Shown: in pieces, positions 1 through 14,142 of the stretch
Layout of the letters: every line of letters starts with the position of its first letter
Position numbering within the stretch: position 1 is the stretch's first letter
Assembly (NCBI GenBank): GCA_013399115.1
Contig: VXAA01001421.1
Location: 874,813-938,812 of the forward strand
Source of the DNA: Anseranas semipalmata
Lineage: Eukaryota > Chordata > Aves > Anseriformes > Anseranatidae
Direction: 5' to 3'
DNA: 64,000 nucleotides
Notes under the pieces: model-generated
What the model saw: only the letters and a program-made list of their open reading frames with translations
Databases searched by the model: none
What the model was told of the DNA's origin: nothing
Position numbers and translations under genes: made by a program

Positions 1-3000
1 TTTTTTTTTTGATACTATGATAAGGTATTAACATAGGCAATTGCTGGTTTTGACTCTTCTGGTAAGCATGGCTTTACATACCAAGGGATTGTGAAAAGGT
101 AATATAGTTAAAAATGTTTATAGACAAAGCATTTCAGTTGCTAAAATACTGAAGAACTGTTTATATTCTCTGTTCGGAAGTGCCCAGTGTATGGAACTTG
201 GTTAGGAAACTAAAGTCTGTATTGCAAATGGTGGGAGACATTCCTATTGAAAGCCAGACGCCTGAACTGGAGCTTACCTGTTTCCATTTCTTATATGGGT
301 AATCTACAATTAGAATGCGAATACCACTCTGTTCCAATGTCTGCTGAAAACTTATTTGTATTTTATCATGAATGTACTTCTGCATATATTCAATTCATAA
401 TGAGGTTTGCATTCATCCTGTTTACTTACAATTTTAGTATTTCAATATCTTATTGTTCATCACATCTTTGGGACTATTTAAATGAACTTTTTATAACAGG
501 TTTGTATTTTGCTGTTACAATTAACTCTGTTCTGTTATTCAAGGCCGAACAGGAAATACTGTATTCTGCCCATGTGCTATTGTGCTGCTTGGTTTTCTGT
601 AACTTCAGAGGAAAGATTCTCTTAATAAAACACTGCATAAATGGCTTTAGTTGGAAATGAACTTAAATCTTGTTTCTTTTCCTGTTAATTTAAAAAGGTA
701 GCTTATTAGGTCATACTAAAGAATTGCCAACTGAAGTCTTACTACAGTTTAAATAAAAACAGAAATATCATGAAGGAAACATCAAATGTGCCATTATTTT
801 GCTGGGGAGTATATTATCTGGGCTAGATGCTGAAACAGTTCTGCTTTCCTCAAATTACAGTGAGATTCAGCGTACTTTGGGCCTCAAGCAGAAGACAGTT
901 TGTTCTTCCATGTTGCTCAGCTATGAAAATATGATAATGTGAATTAGTAGAACTAGTACTATTTCTTGAACCTACTCAATTCTTAATAGGTTCCACAACA
1001 GTTTGAGCTGCAGTTTCCCTTTTGCGTAGCTCCTTCAATCTTGTATGCTTTCTTTAAACACTCCTTAGCTTCATTAGCCTAACCAGCTTTTAACCTGCAT
1101 TCTGAATGCATATACTTAAGAATAAACCTTTGATAAAGGCAATTCAGATTGTGTGCATATTCTCTGGTCTGCAGCCAATATGTTCCATCTGTCCACAGTG
1201 TTGTGTTTTGATTTTTTTGGATGTGTTTAAATGCCAACATCCACAGATAAAGTCATGTGATTTGCATGAGCAACAAAAATCATGAACCCACATTTCCTGT
1301 GTATTTATTTCATGCCTTATAAGCTTTCTCTCTTGGGCTATGCTCTGGTACAGCTCTTGAGCTAACATTGTTGGTTTTCTCCAGCAATGCCAGGTGCTTT
1401 CTCTTCCAGCTCGCTGCTTGTTATCATGGTACATGTAGAGTTGGTTTTCTTACTGGTCTGCTAGCTGTGGTTGTAGTCAGTAGTTCTAGTCAATAGGTGA
1501 GGTGAGAGAAGCACAGATGCTAGTGCTATGGTTCTGTAAACCATTTACTCTAGCATCAGTGCTGCAACTGGAGGACTTTGTCATTTTTTTTCCTGTTCCT
1601 GACTGCTTGCTGCTTCAACAATACCAGTAAAAGCATTTCTGTAGCTTCTCAGTGAAATTATTTACATTAAAACTAGTCCAGCCTGAAGTGTCAATCACAA
1701 GTGTCATGTTCTGTGTAATTGTAATGACTCCTCCTTTCTGATTAAATGAATGATTGTAAAGGTAACAGTCTTCCTGGTTAATGCCTTCTTAAGCTCTACT
1801 TTCACTGCTATATCATTTAGACTTAATTAAATGACTTGTGGGAATTTAAGACAATACACTGCAGGTGGTGGTATTTCACATGAAATAATTCCATATTAAC
1901 TTACTGGAAAACTTTCCTTTGATTTTTATATTCTAATCATATTTTGAGTGAATGCAGGCTTCAATAATGGAAGGTCAAAGCTCTTCCATACCAGGTCTGT
2001 ATTCTCTGCTGATTCATGATGTGTGGAGTAAATTCTGAGCCATTGTGCTGTGTTTTGTGAGTTGGTATTGCTCAGCTCACACCAAACACTTGCACGTTAC
2101 ATTCAGTGTGGTGCAGCAGAAAACTATTTCATGCTGTGAGGTTGAAGCTTTTATGAAATCAAATTATGTCTTATCATTTGAAGAGATTTGGTTGTTTGAG
2201 TTTTTGCCATTCCAATATACTTGCTCACTTGTTCAAAAAGCAAACATGTGGAAGAGGGTTTAACTCAACCAAAGCTGAACCAGGTTTGTGTATGAGTAAA
2301 TTTCTCCATTTAAATATATCTGAGTTGAATTTGTTGAGCTGCATAGAACTGTATGTTGTTTAGAGCTCTGGGAAGATAAGCCCTTCACTTGTCCCTATAA
2401 AGGCAGGAATCTGTAGAGTGAAAAAACCGGAACTGTAGTCATGTTCTTACAGAATAGCTGAAAACTGCATATTCATTAGCAGGCACTCTTTCGAAGTAAG
2501 CAACTTATATTAAAACTAAGTTCCTTGTCAAATCTGATGCATCCAGCCAATCAAGTAGGGTATAGTTTCACTGTAACCTAGACTGATGCCACTGGTCTAT
2601 CTTAAAAGTTTAACTGATCAGTATAACACATCAAGTGAGATTTTTTTCTTCTCTTCTGGGAGAAGGGTATTAGATGTGCAGTATAAGGCACTTGCTTGAG
2701 TCAAACTGTTGAACCCAGGTTAACTTAAAATTATTTCTGTTCCATCCAGCAGTGTATTGTTAGAGTGGAGGTGGAAATAGCTGCTACAAATTTTGTCAAA
2801 AGGGGAAATGAAGAACACTACATTAGTTTTCTTACAATATCTAGGATAACAAGCTCTGCAGTCTTCCCCTTTAAAGCATAATATTACGTTGTCATGGGGC
2901 CTTTACCTCATCTCATGAAAGCTCATAGACTTTTGCTATAATTTTTTCTGCAAGTATGATTAGCCTTAGGGTGACAATTGAAGTACATGACAGTTTACTT

Positions 3001-6000
3001 GCTGTAAAGGTATATTTGTTTGGAACCTTCTGTAAATAACTCGTTCTTGCACCACACAATTGGGTTGGCTGCACCTTGCTGATGCAGAATCCTCCAAGGT
3101 GTCCAGTTTGCACACTCATTATATTTTCTGTAGTTACCTTCAGCATGTTATCAACCTTTTGCTCTCAGCAAAATCTACATTCCTAGTGGTAATCGGTCCT
3201 TTTTAAAAATTGTAATCTAATTCCTTAGTACAATGGATTGATTCATGACCAACTCTGCACATACTCAATAACCCTTGCTTATTTTCCATCCAGGAATCTC
3301 TTAATCCTCAAAAGTGAGTGTTTTGTGTCAACGTTCCTATAACCTTAAATGTAATGGAAACCTGTTATTCAACCGTAAAGCAGAAATGTATTTGTATACT
3401 GTTCACAGTTTAGGTGGGTAATTGGACATGAATTTATCTGCAACTAACTTGTTCCCAAGTATGATCTTTACAGACCAATGTGGTCTGTCTTTGGAATCAC
3501 AAGAGTGCACTAAAGAGGAAGAAGAGAGGGAAAAAGTATTTCTTGTATAAAACAATTACTACCCTTTTTAATCATCTTACAAGTATTTCATAACAAAGCT
3601 CACTTCCAAGTGAAGTAAGGCACTTGCTTTGAGGTCAGGTTCAGTGATGTCAAGTGTTACTGTTTTCTCTTAGTTCCATAATGAACTAAAAGGCAAGGTT
3701 ATAAACATCAGATGTGAAACGTTAATCTTGACAGACCTCAAGATGGGTCTTTAGTATACATCTCTTGTGAATTTGAGCTCTAATGCATTTTTAGGGGTTT
3801 GCTCAATTCCAACATAGTATTCTATGAAGCCAGACAGCCCTGTGTAAGACTTTAACCAAGTTGGTATTGGATGTATTATTCCCGCTTCTGTCCTGGTGCA
3901 TCACATGAGTGCAATGCACTACCAAATAGAAGAATAACATTAATTACTTAGCTCTTAAGTATTGCTTAAGCCCTACCTTAAATTTAACAGATTGCCTGAT
4001 CTTAGGTCATTTACAGAAAGTACTTTTGAATTTATTTGGAAAAACTTCTAGCACAAACTGTTTTGTCAGTCACTTCCCAGTTAGAGAAGGCAAACCCCAA
4101 TTAAGGCTTTTCCTTAGGCAAACTTTAAATGTGATGGGAGGAGTAGGAAGAATCATCCACTGAGTCAGTTGTTTACCACAGGTTTTATTTTGAAAGAGCT
4201 TATGCTGACTCCTTATGCACCTTTGTAATGATAGCTACTTTACTCCTACTTTTCCTTCAGGGGGAATAGAATCAAATGCGTTTAATTTTTAGGCACAAAA
4301 CTGGCAAAAGGTTATATAATTAATTCTTGTTCCAATAGAATACAAGTTAAAATGAATTGGAGCACATTGAGTTTAATATTTTTGGCTGGCATCTTCAAAC
4401 AAGTAGTGTTTGAGATAGTTATATGTTGAGCACCTGCCTCTCCTCAAGAGTTCTGAAGATCCCAGCCTTCAGTGTAGACCTTACAGATCCTGACGTATCT
4501 TGGCTACTAGACAATTTGTTGTTTTCTAATCTTTAGCTGGTTTTATGCAACTAATCTAGACCCTTGAACTCGCATTAGCTCTCAGAGCTGCCTCCTCCTT
4601 TGTCTTTGCATTTAGGCATCTTGTTTCTGGAATTACAGGTGAGTGAAGAAAACTTAAAGTACAGTGTGGAAAGCAACCATTATGAGTAGACAGACTAGCT
4701 TTATTAGAATTTTTTTTTCTTGGGGGTAAAAGTATTGAGAATTATTTCAAACATCTTTAATATAGCAGTCTTGTAAAAGGCATTTTGATTATTAACAATT
4801 AGTTTATAGCTGAGAATGAAGAAGAGGAGAATTAGTATTCAAATTACCATTCATTATTTGCTATACTGTTTTTTTTCAGGTACAGAAACTTCTGTTACAT
4901 TAATACAGTTCTCAAGAGAAAGTTGTCTGAAATAACCAAGATCTACCTCAGTTTGTAGGCATTTGGGATATTACTTGGAATGATCAGAATGCACGTATAG
5001 GTGTGGTGTAACTTTAATAGCAAGCAGGGAAATAGCATGCTTGAACTCTGTATAAAGCCTGCACTGGCAAACCTAGTTCTTGCTGATGTTTTTAATAGTT
5101 TGGTATTTCTGTATTTTTCCTCAAGCATGTTGTGTTACCAAAATGTTAATGGATAGCTACAGTTAAAAGGTGTAGTTATATGCACAGAGCTATTTACCTG
5201 TGGTGGTGCTGTCTGCTTTTCAAACTGAGGTCTGAAGTGTTTGGCTTTAGCATGCTAAAGCTATATCTTTTTTGAAATCTTGCTGGAGTCCTGCATTGTT
5301 AGTTTCAAACAAGATATTTATACAACTACCAAAATATTAGGGGTCAGTTTGTATTGGCAGTCTATGTCCAGTCCAAATTTCAGGGCAAAAATTGATTGAA
5401 TCTAAGCACTAAATGTGGAAAATGAAACTTCTAATTTTCAAGTAGTGTAATTGAAGGATTCCCAGTAAAAGCCAGGATTTGTACCCAGTCTAGTTGAAGG
5501 GTTTACTCTGATCTGATGATGTGTTCAGACAATGACTTCCACAATGGAAAGTGAAATACATATGTTTCCTAGTGAACAAGGAAATAGTTAGCACCTGAAT
5601 CAGCAGCCCAGCTGTCTTCAGTCAGTCTGCAATTGATCATCTATTCTACAGAAAGTGGTATTGTTCTAACAGCTAATATTGAATTAAAACTCCTGTGGAA
5701 CTTGGTATTTTGATCAAATGTTCATAAATATCTCATTTAAAAACATCTATCAACAGCAAATGCGTGAGCAAGGCAATTTTAAATAGACAGAAGAAACCAC
5801 TTTGTGTCCAGTAGCACTGTGGTACTGTTTTCTTCCTTTTTTTAATTCTTTACCTCCAGTTGGTATATGTCTTTATCAGATATTTGTGTGCTGTACTGTT
5901 CTTTCCTTGCTTTTATAATTTAGTTATGGAAAGTAGAAATCTAAACCTGAAAGTGAATATCAGATATTCTGTGATGTGATCTCATATTTGCTCATCACAT

Positions 6001-9000
6001 ACTGAATATACAGATTGTACTAAAATATTTTTAGTGTACTACTTCATTTTCTCAGCAAGTGAGCTGAATAAACATGAAATTAAACTGCAGAAAGATGTCT
6101 TTTTCTTTTGGACTGCAGGTTATGAAATGGTGGCTATTTGCCAACTGAGATCTTAATGTTGTGTCATCAAGGTACTTCTTGTTCTTAAAACTTCACCGTG
6201 ACCTCACATCATGGCACCATGTGCTCAAGGGGGTAATGGGGATAGAGTTGCCTTGCAAAAATAGGCTAAACTTGCAAGCAAACAAGGCAAGCCTAATTTG
6301 AGTTGTTTTGCTTAGCTCTTTCAAATGCATCAGGTTTCAGAGGGATGATTCCAGGTAAAACATTTTAGGGGCGTATAAAAGTTAAATTTGTAGCAGTGTG
6401 TTGTGGTGGTACTGCAGTGCACTGCACTGAGGGATGTCTTCCCTAGTATTGTCAAGGTGATTTCACAAATGTTTTGACCTGAAGTATGACTTCACTTCTT
6501 GGCCTGAGCCTTTTAAACCACAAACATAATGTAAGCTGAACTTGTTCTTATAAATTAACTGCCACCTAACTTTGTTAGCTTTAGGGGTGCACGAGAGTAG
6601 CGCTTAGCCTGTGGCACTGTTTGTTTGTGCTGTGGATAACACATCCTAGTTGGGAGGGGGGCTGGCTCACGGCTGTGCTGTGAACCCACTGTGCCCTTAC
6701 CCACCCCTGTGCCCTCATATGCAGCATGGTGGCTTCAGATTTTCATTATTCGGAAGAGGTTTTCCACTCTTGAGATTGAGACTTATTTGCCAAGGAGTTT
6801 AAAATCTGTCTTGAATTGCTGCTTTTCCGCCATTCTTTCACAGTGCATTTGACTAATTTACAGATCACATCAGGCCACACAAGCGTAAACCCACAAAAGC
6901 TTCAAGCATGTGTTATGAAGAATTGATATTAATTAGGGAACCATGCCACAAAGGTACTGTTTATTTTTAATTCAATACTTCTGAGATAAATAGGAATGAA
7001 ACACTTCACTGTTAAACATTCCAAATATTTCTACAGCTTGATCCCTTCACCCTTCTGGGACATGCACAGAATGCAGCCAGCTTTGTAAAAGGAAGCTCCT
7101 AGGCAGGAGTAATCACTAGGGATGCTAGTCTCTCTAGATTCCAACTAAGAACAATGGGCAAAAGGGCTCCTCCAGAGACTGATTTAGAGAAATATCCCGA
7201 ATTCATGCTATGAATTTGGTTTGTAAGTTGCACTTGTTCTCCCAGTAACTCTCTGGTGGAGCCTTTCTATCCACTGGTTATAGAAAGACAAATACAGTAA
7301 CTCTTTTACGGATTGTTTTTTCAGGATCTTTTAATACAACTTGGAAGGCAGTAAAGCTGTCTTTAATCTTGGCCAATGTAATAATATGGAGTTACCTGAC
7401 TGCTGTTAGTAGAAAAGGGCTGCATTGAGTGTAACTGGTATGATTTACAGTATAATTCCTTTAACTTCAGTATAATTCTTAAACCTTCAGCTGTGTGCTT
7501 CCACTTCTATATGGAGTGTCTCACTGTCAGTTACTTCCCTGGCATTCATTCATTAATTGCTAATAAATAAGGTCAAATGTTCTTCTCACAGTGGTTATAT
7601 ATTGGGACCATGCCACTTAAATGTGAAAGCTAAGGCAGTTCATACAAAAATAGGAATCTGGCAGTGAAGAAATCTACTGAGGTGTTTTGTTTTACTATAA
7701 TGTGGGTAGGTGTGATGTTATTATGGATAAACTGCTTGAAAAGGATTTTTTTCATTTTATTTTAATAGAAGGCCAGATAAATAGATCGCTGGTGATGGGT
7801 CATATTGGACCAGTTTATTTAAACTCCAGTCTGTAAATGAAGCCATCTTTGGTGGTCTTAGAACAGAAACAAGGAACCGAATGCAAATGGCATAAGACTG
7901 ACAGTAGCAGTCTACTGCAAAAAGACGCTCAATCCATTTAGCTGGCTTGAACTGAAGAAATATTTTTAACATTTAGTATCATATATCTAACAGTGATTAA
8001 TTTAGCATTCTATGAGGAGTTGGACTTTGCTTGGGTATTACAACTTTCTCATCCATACAGGGTTCATCTGCAGCTCATTATGTTTTGGGCTGCTTTTCTT
8101 GAATATCTGCTCAGTTCTAAATACCTCCAAATGCAGTAATCAAGTCTGTTTAACCCCGGTTCATGTTCTGTTTTTAAACGTTGTGATCAAGTTAAGGAAA
8201 CTAAAACCAAAAAAGGTGGTTTACTCATGTTAAAGTATTGGAGTTTCTCAAGGATTTATTAATAACAGATTCAACTAGGAAGACTTTAGTTTGCACCTAA
8301 TTTCTAAGGTTACAAGTAATGCAAGCTTGATTATATGTAGCTGCCCAGTCTGTAAGCCACTTATTGTTTGTACAGTTAATTTCATAGACCTTTCTGCCAT
8401 CTTCAGCTTGTTTTTTGCTCATTATCTATTCGATGCGCTGAAACATAGTATTAGAAATGGATACTGTTAAGTTTGTTATGGCAGGTGATGAAGGTTATCA
8501 ATTTATGATCTGAATGCATGTCATGGCATATAGATAAGTCGTCCGAATAAGTCAGCTCACCAAATCATTTTTAGGATGAATTGGAAGTGTTGCCTATACT
8601 TTGATCCTGGGAAAGAATCAAAACAATCCATCTTAGGGATGTTGGGAAAGACAAGTTTAATACAATGACACATACATGCAAAAATACTGAGCCTAAGTCT
8701 TGTTTTTTACTACTTTGAAATTTACTCCTAATGTATTAAACCTTCGCATGTCTCAGTTGAGTACTTAGCTTATGTATACTCATAGCAGTAATAATGTTTT
8801 TCAAAAAAATCCATCCTTTTCATGAGTGAAGGAACATAGCACTGCAAGTCTTAAATTCTATTTCCTACTCAGAACAAGTTGACAGGTGTTCAGAAGTACG
8901 TGAGAAAGCAGCCCAAGTAATTTCATTTGAAGTCTTGATGATATCTTAGTAGCCTTGATGCTATCTAGACAAGCCTTGATTGTTCAGCAAATAGTAGAAG

Positions 9001-9489
9001 CAAGAAGCTGTGCATTAACCTCTGGCCCAAAGCACCTGAGTAAGAAAGAAACAGGAAGTAACATAGGGTCAGATTGCTCATTAAGTAAATATGTTTATAG
9101 TAATTTTGACCTAATGTACTAATCGACTCAAATACTTGAATAACAAGCAACAAAAATACTCCTGAATAACCAATAATTATATCCAATGAAGGTATATTGT
9201 CAGGAGAGGAGGTGATGAAACTCAGGTTGTATTGACATCTTATAATGCCTATTGTTGCACAGTAGAGTAGCCTCCACTGAGCTTTATGCTGCTCCTACTT
9301 TAAATGAACCAGTTTGAAGCTGGCTTTGAAATATCTACACTTGTTTAACTACATGAGTGGTCTAATTTGCATTCTAGGCTTCTGCTGTTGGCTACAGTTA
9401 GAAGATGTGGAGTTAGATATCTCTTGATTTGGTATGACACAGCTGAAAGCTGTTGCCAGGCCTGAGTGAGGCACCTTAGGTTTTTTATT

Positions 9490-9510
9490 AAAAAAAAAAA
9501 AAAAAAAAAA
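9490..9510. repeat. Poly-A run (21 bases)
   Basis: This is a run of 21 A preceded by six T and TTA. There is no recognisable SINE or processed-gene body upstream, and I see no clear target-site duplication. It is treated as low-complexity DNA. Confidence 0.9.
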
Positions 9511-10092
9511 GCCCTCCCTGGTTCCATACCGATTTTTCTTCAGTAGCAAAACTTGTGCTCTGCCAACAGCAGTACTAGAGCTGAGTGAAAAAGAAAGCAG
9601 TATTTTTCATAGATTCTGTAGATTGGGCAATGTTGGAGCTCTAATCAACCCTAAAAGATGTTTTGCTTTCTAAGTCTTTGTGCCCTTCTGGAGCACACTT
9701 TTTTTTTTTTCTGAAAAACTATTGGTTTGAGAGCCATCTGCACTATTTTTCCTCTGAGCACAGATAGAATTCTTATCTGTCTTAGCATTTAAAATGTGTA
9801 AGACCTTTTGCCAAAAAAGCATTTAGACTGAGTCATTAACAATCAGAGGAATAAAAGCAGTGGTTTTAGATTATCAAACATGGTAATTTCTAAACTTTTA
9901 TCATGAACAGACCATGTCTAGGAAGTTCTCCCTTGTATTAAGAAGTATTCAGTTGTGCCCTGTTCCTGTTGTGGTCCACCTCCACCCCCAGCAGTTTCAT
10001 CAAACTTAGCTGTTCCAGGACTGAACACCTTCACAAATGTGTTCAGGTGACACATGGTGTATAGTCAAGTTCCTGGTATATGCAGGATCTCC

Positions 10093-10109
10093 TTTTTTTT
10101 TTTTTTTTT
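10093..10109. repeat. Poly-T run (17 bases)
   Basis: This is a homopolymer of 17 T about 200 bases upstream of the CR1 fragment. No associated element is recognised. Confidence 0.9.
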
Positions 10110-10310
10110 CTGCAGCAAGTGCAAAGTAGCTTTCCAGTTTTATTAAAGGGTAAAGAAGTCTTCTAAAGCTTGCTTAACCTTATGCCTACTTAGTCTCTAG
10201 GACTGAAGACTAGCCTGAAATATTTCTGTGAGCATCACTGATAATGTGTGACTGAGCTGAAATAGATTTCTGAGCATTTCAAGTTCTTAAGCAGATGTGT
10301 GTACTGATGT

Positions 10311-10532
10311 TTAGGTTGGATATTAGGAAAAATTTGTTCACTGAAAGGGTTGTGAGGCATTGGAACAGGCTGCCTAGGGAAGTGGTTGAGTCCCCATCCC
10401 TGCAGGTATTCAAAAGATGTGTAGCTGTGGTGCTTAGGGACGTGGTGTAGTGGTAGACTTGGCAGTGCTAGGTTAATGGTTGTACTTGGTCTTGGAGGTC
10501 TTTTCCAACCTAAATGATTCTATGATTATATG
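10311..10532 (+). mobile_element. CR1 LINE, short 3'-end fragment
   Basis: This 222-base fragment carries the CR1 3' region. Its features are the GGTTGGATATTAGGAAAAAT block, the segment encoding the [14 protein letters not shown] tail (GGAACAGGCTGCCTAGGGAA), the TTCCAACCTAAATG block, and two terminal octamers, ATTCTATG (10517-10524) and ATTATATG (10525-10532). The octamer tail marks the true 3' end and fixes the plus orientation. The reading frame is too short and decayed to be meaningful. Its internal sequence differs from the copy at 43.7-44.2 kb, so it belongs to another CR1 subfamily. Confidence 0.92.
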
Positions 10533-12820
10533 TAAATACATATGTGTTCTTGGATCTGCAAAATTATTGCAGTATGAGGGACTTCCATTCACTTCTTAAC
10601 AGCCACTGCAGTAGAAAAAACTTCCTAGTAGAAGAGAAGAGGGTATAAGTTTCTTATGTCTTTACGCTACCAAAACCTTAGTATGTACAATTTTTGGAGT
10701 AAGTACTGGTGCTGGCATCTTATTTCAGTCTGTCAGTAACTTGAACAGGAAAAGTGTTAAGCTGATAGAATGGTGAATGGGTTGCCAAGGTATCTATGTT
10801 ATACCTTAGCTAGTGGGTATCTTGTCTCAGCTGCTTCCTTTTGGTACTACAATTAAACTTTTCAAATTTTTATTTTCTTTATTTTTGGGTTAAAACATAA
10901 CTTCTAAAAGCTCAAAAAAATCTGTGATCCTTTATAGCAGCTTACTTGAAGCTCATACAAAATATCCCAACGTTGTTCGATTTTTATCAGCCTTCTGTAA
11001 CCAGTCTGTGCTGGCTCAGAACCAGCTTAGTTTCCTGGACTAGAGGAAATACAGCTAAATTAGCACATCGTTACCCAGGCTTGCCCTAGTACTCCTGTGA
11101 GGGGTAATTAACTAGCACACAATGAAGATTGAAGTTATTTCAACATAGCTGTTCATGGGCCATGTATATGTACCAGTTCTTGGTAATCTTCATTCTAGAA
11201 TCATATGCACTTTCTAAGGATACAACAGTCCCGATTTGACTGTCCTTGATAGGACTGGCTGCCTGTTCTTGACAGTTCACTTCATTATTTCTAGTGTCCT
11301 TTACAAGTCTGATACAGATCTGATGTAGATCTTAAGGGGTTGAAGTCTTTTCACCTGGGGGGTTTCAATTATTTGAGTCCTTAATGGGGTGGATTTTTTC
11401 AAACAGTCCATACTGGAAAAGCTGGTAGGTGAATCACAGACAAGCTGCAATTTCTAAGACAAAGACAGGTAAAGTTATGGATATGTGCCTGAATGGAAAA
11501 TATTACTGAAAGCTTATCTTCTGCCTTGTACTCTATGAAATTCTGCCAGTGACTTTTAAACAATGAAAGCTTATCTTCCAATAATGAAGTCATAATATTA
11601 TCCTCTGGCAAAAATTACCTCTTCCAGGTTCTGAGAGCAATCAGTAGTATGCTGCTAAGTTACTGGAAAGCTGGCATTGCAAAATTAAGGTGTTATAACT
11701 CATAAAGTAGTTCATGTCCTGAACTGAATAAAACTGTTCATGCCAGCTGTTTCGGTAGTTGCCTTGTTTGCAAGCATGTGCAATCATGGAGAAGAGGTTA
11801 GGGCAGAAAAACATGAAGGCAACATTGCTATCAGCAAAATTCCTTTTAACTGGTCATCTGGCGTATTTGTATGGGATACCAAATAACTACCTGTTTATTT
11901 AAAGGAAAACTAAGGTTGAATTAATACTTAAATAATTTGTGGTGGTGCATCAGCAAATATCCCTACATTTGCCCTGCTTCTATGTTAATTTTTACAAATG
12001 TGTTTTTTTCCTTCCAATGAAATGTAGGGAAAGTAGCATACTAGTTAAATCAGAGTTTATGCTGCTGTTATACTTAAGTTTTATTTTTAAGTTTGCAAAA
12101 TCAATATGTTATACCACCTGTAACTATTGAAAAGAGATCTTTAGCAGTTCTGGCAAGTTCTACTTCTCTTGTTTTTGCATCGTATCCTTGCTTCCTGATC
12201 ACTTTTTAAGGTGATCAAATCCAATGTGACTGAAACAGTTCTTGTGTAGTAGGTAGAGGCAAGCTGGAGACACGGGGTCGCATGTGTACCTGAACTTTTG
12301 TGTTAAAGCAGGGCCTGATAGATGGAAATATGCTTTTGAAGCTTTATCTTGCCTAATCAAAATTATCTTCAAAAATCTTTTTTATGCCAGAGATGCACTG
12401 ACTGGCAGATGCCTCTTCATCCTCCAGGGGCTTGGGAGTTTTTTTCTGCTTTGTTTTGTTTTCTTTCAGACCCTTTAATCATAGCAAGTGAGACTGGGGT
12501 CTCAAACACAATACAGAAGTGTTCCAGTGCTTATGAAGTTAAGATTTTATCTGTTTTATGAAAATGCAGTTAGGTCTGTCATCTCCCGAGTTTTCCATCA
12601 TCCACTTTTTCCTTTACTGTTAGTGGGAGGTCTGAGTCCATTTGTCTCTTGTATGTCTGTGGAATGATGCTTCCAACAGAGTTGGTAGTTCCCAACTATG
12701 TTGTGTGAGACTGAAGCCTTGACCATGTGCAAAATTAATGCCATACTTATGGGCAGCACAGTGACACGAAGCAGCGATAGTAAGGAGCAGTATAGAACAT
12801 GGTGTGGTAGTCTGGTGATA

Positions 12821-12854
12821 NNNNNNNGGGGGCGAGAGGGGGGGGGGGGGGGGG
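12821..12854. repeat. Seven-base gap followed by a G-rich run (17 consecutive G)
   Basis: Seven Ns (12821-12827) are followed by GGGGGCGAGA and then a run of 17 G ending at 12854. The true G-tract length and the bases under the Ns are uncertain; this looks like a sequencing failure in a poly-G or purine repeat. Translations across it are meaningless. Confidence 0.9.
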
Positions 12855-14122
12855 AATGAGGATGAAAATAACAAGATCATAGAAGATAAGATGAATTGTG
12901 TTAACATGATAACAAGTCCTTTGTTTCAGAGCTGTACTAGGAATTTATCATCAATACTTCAATTTCTGCTGTTCCAAACTGGGTACATGCAACGAAATGT
13001 CAAAAATGCTGCGTATACCTCAAAGCAATTACTTTATATATTAAAAAAAAAGTATCTTCTGATCATGTTTATTCATGGCAAGCTTTTGCTTTGAGTTCTG
13101 TGTTTATCAGGAGTGCAATTGTGCATGGAGAAAGTAGTTAAAAGTAGGCAATTGGATGAGGGAATAATTCAGTGCATTATGGCTGTCCTCATAAGAATGG
13201 AAAGCTTTGTTAGAGTGACAAGAGCTTTAAGGTTAGCTTGTTCAGGGAAAATTTAAACCACGTAATCTGAACTTTTCTTTTTCCCCAGTTCCCCTGTTTC
13301 AGGCAATGCATTAGATATCTGTAGTTCTTTTGCCAATATTGAACCAAGAAGGAACAATAACCTCTCTTTATCTGTTCAATATGTGTACCATAAGCTTGAA
13401 ATCTCACTAGTAGCTAATCTACCAGTATTGAAAAAGTTCAGGCTCTCAGCTACTATGTATAGCTCTCTTAACAGGTGCAGTCCATTAGCATGATGGATGA
13501 GGTTAACATATATTGGTTGAAATTATAAAGGCTTAGTGTTAAGATAATCAGTTACAATCTTGTCATGTTTTTACGAGTCAGTAATTTGAACACAGTGTAG
13601 GAATATATTATAAGAAACTGCAGACAAATCAGAAATGAGGGAAAGGAAACAAAGACATCTTGATTTCCACTGGATATTATTAAAGATGAGTTATTGATAT
13701 GTATGGCATCATTATTAATGCTGATAATACTGTTCTTACATTTCCTTGCAAAAATTTGTCCTCATGTTAGGACTAATGAGAGATTGGCCAATGACTGTAG
13801 AGATTAAGCAAAGTACATTAACATTATTCTCTTTTAGAGATGTGAAGGCACTGTAGAAGTCTTCTATTTCTTTCGAATTGACGTGTTTCATGACCTGTCT
13901 GTAACCCACCAGTGATTCTTGTTTATTTGTATTGAGAAAACTAGTGGAGGTGGGAGGGTGGAGAAACTAACTTTTTTTTTGAAGGAAGGAAGTGCTAAAA
14001 CTGGTTGGTTTCATCAATGTCTTGCTTCTGTTCAAAACCTCCTCTTCAGTTTCACATGCTCTTTCTCCCTACATGTGTCTTTCAGGGAAGGTAAACCATA
14101 GCCACAAAAGTTTGTAATTGTC

Positions 14123-14142
14123 TTTTTTTTTTTTTTTTTTTT
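14123..14142. repeat. Poly-T run (20 bases)
   Basis: This is a homopolymer of 20 T. The roughly 250 bases that follow are not recognisable as a CR1, an LTR or a retroposed gene. Confidence 0.9.

Larger units (their letters stand above)
1..10310. other. Intergenic, no gene recognised
   Basis: This is AT-rich sequence with short, overlapping open frames on both strands, none resembling a known protein. An AATAAA at about 625-630 and others are expected by chance at this base composition. I see no CR1 octamer tail, LTR or RNA gene. The segment 6630-6720 is GC-richer but unexplained. Only the poly-A and poly-T runs near 9.5 and 10.1 kb stand out. Confidence 0.7.

Noticed and set aside
247..660. 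Open frame of 137 codons near the window start
   Set aside because: The product is hydrophobic and rich in residues typical of random AT-rich translation, with no recognisable domain, and a short frame overlaps it on the other strand.
600..660. AATAAA motif as the 3' end of an upstream neighbour gene
   Set aside because: AATAAA is frequent by chance in AT-rich DNA, and no coding or UTR evidence supports it. In mammals, as I recall, the gene on this side is divergent from SLIT3.
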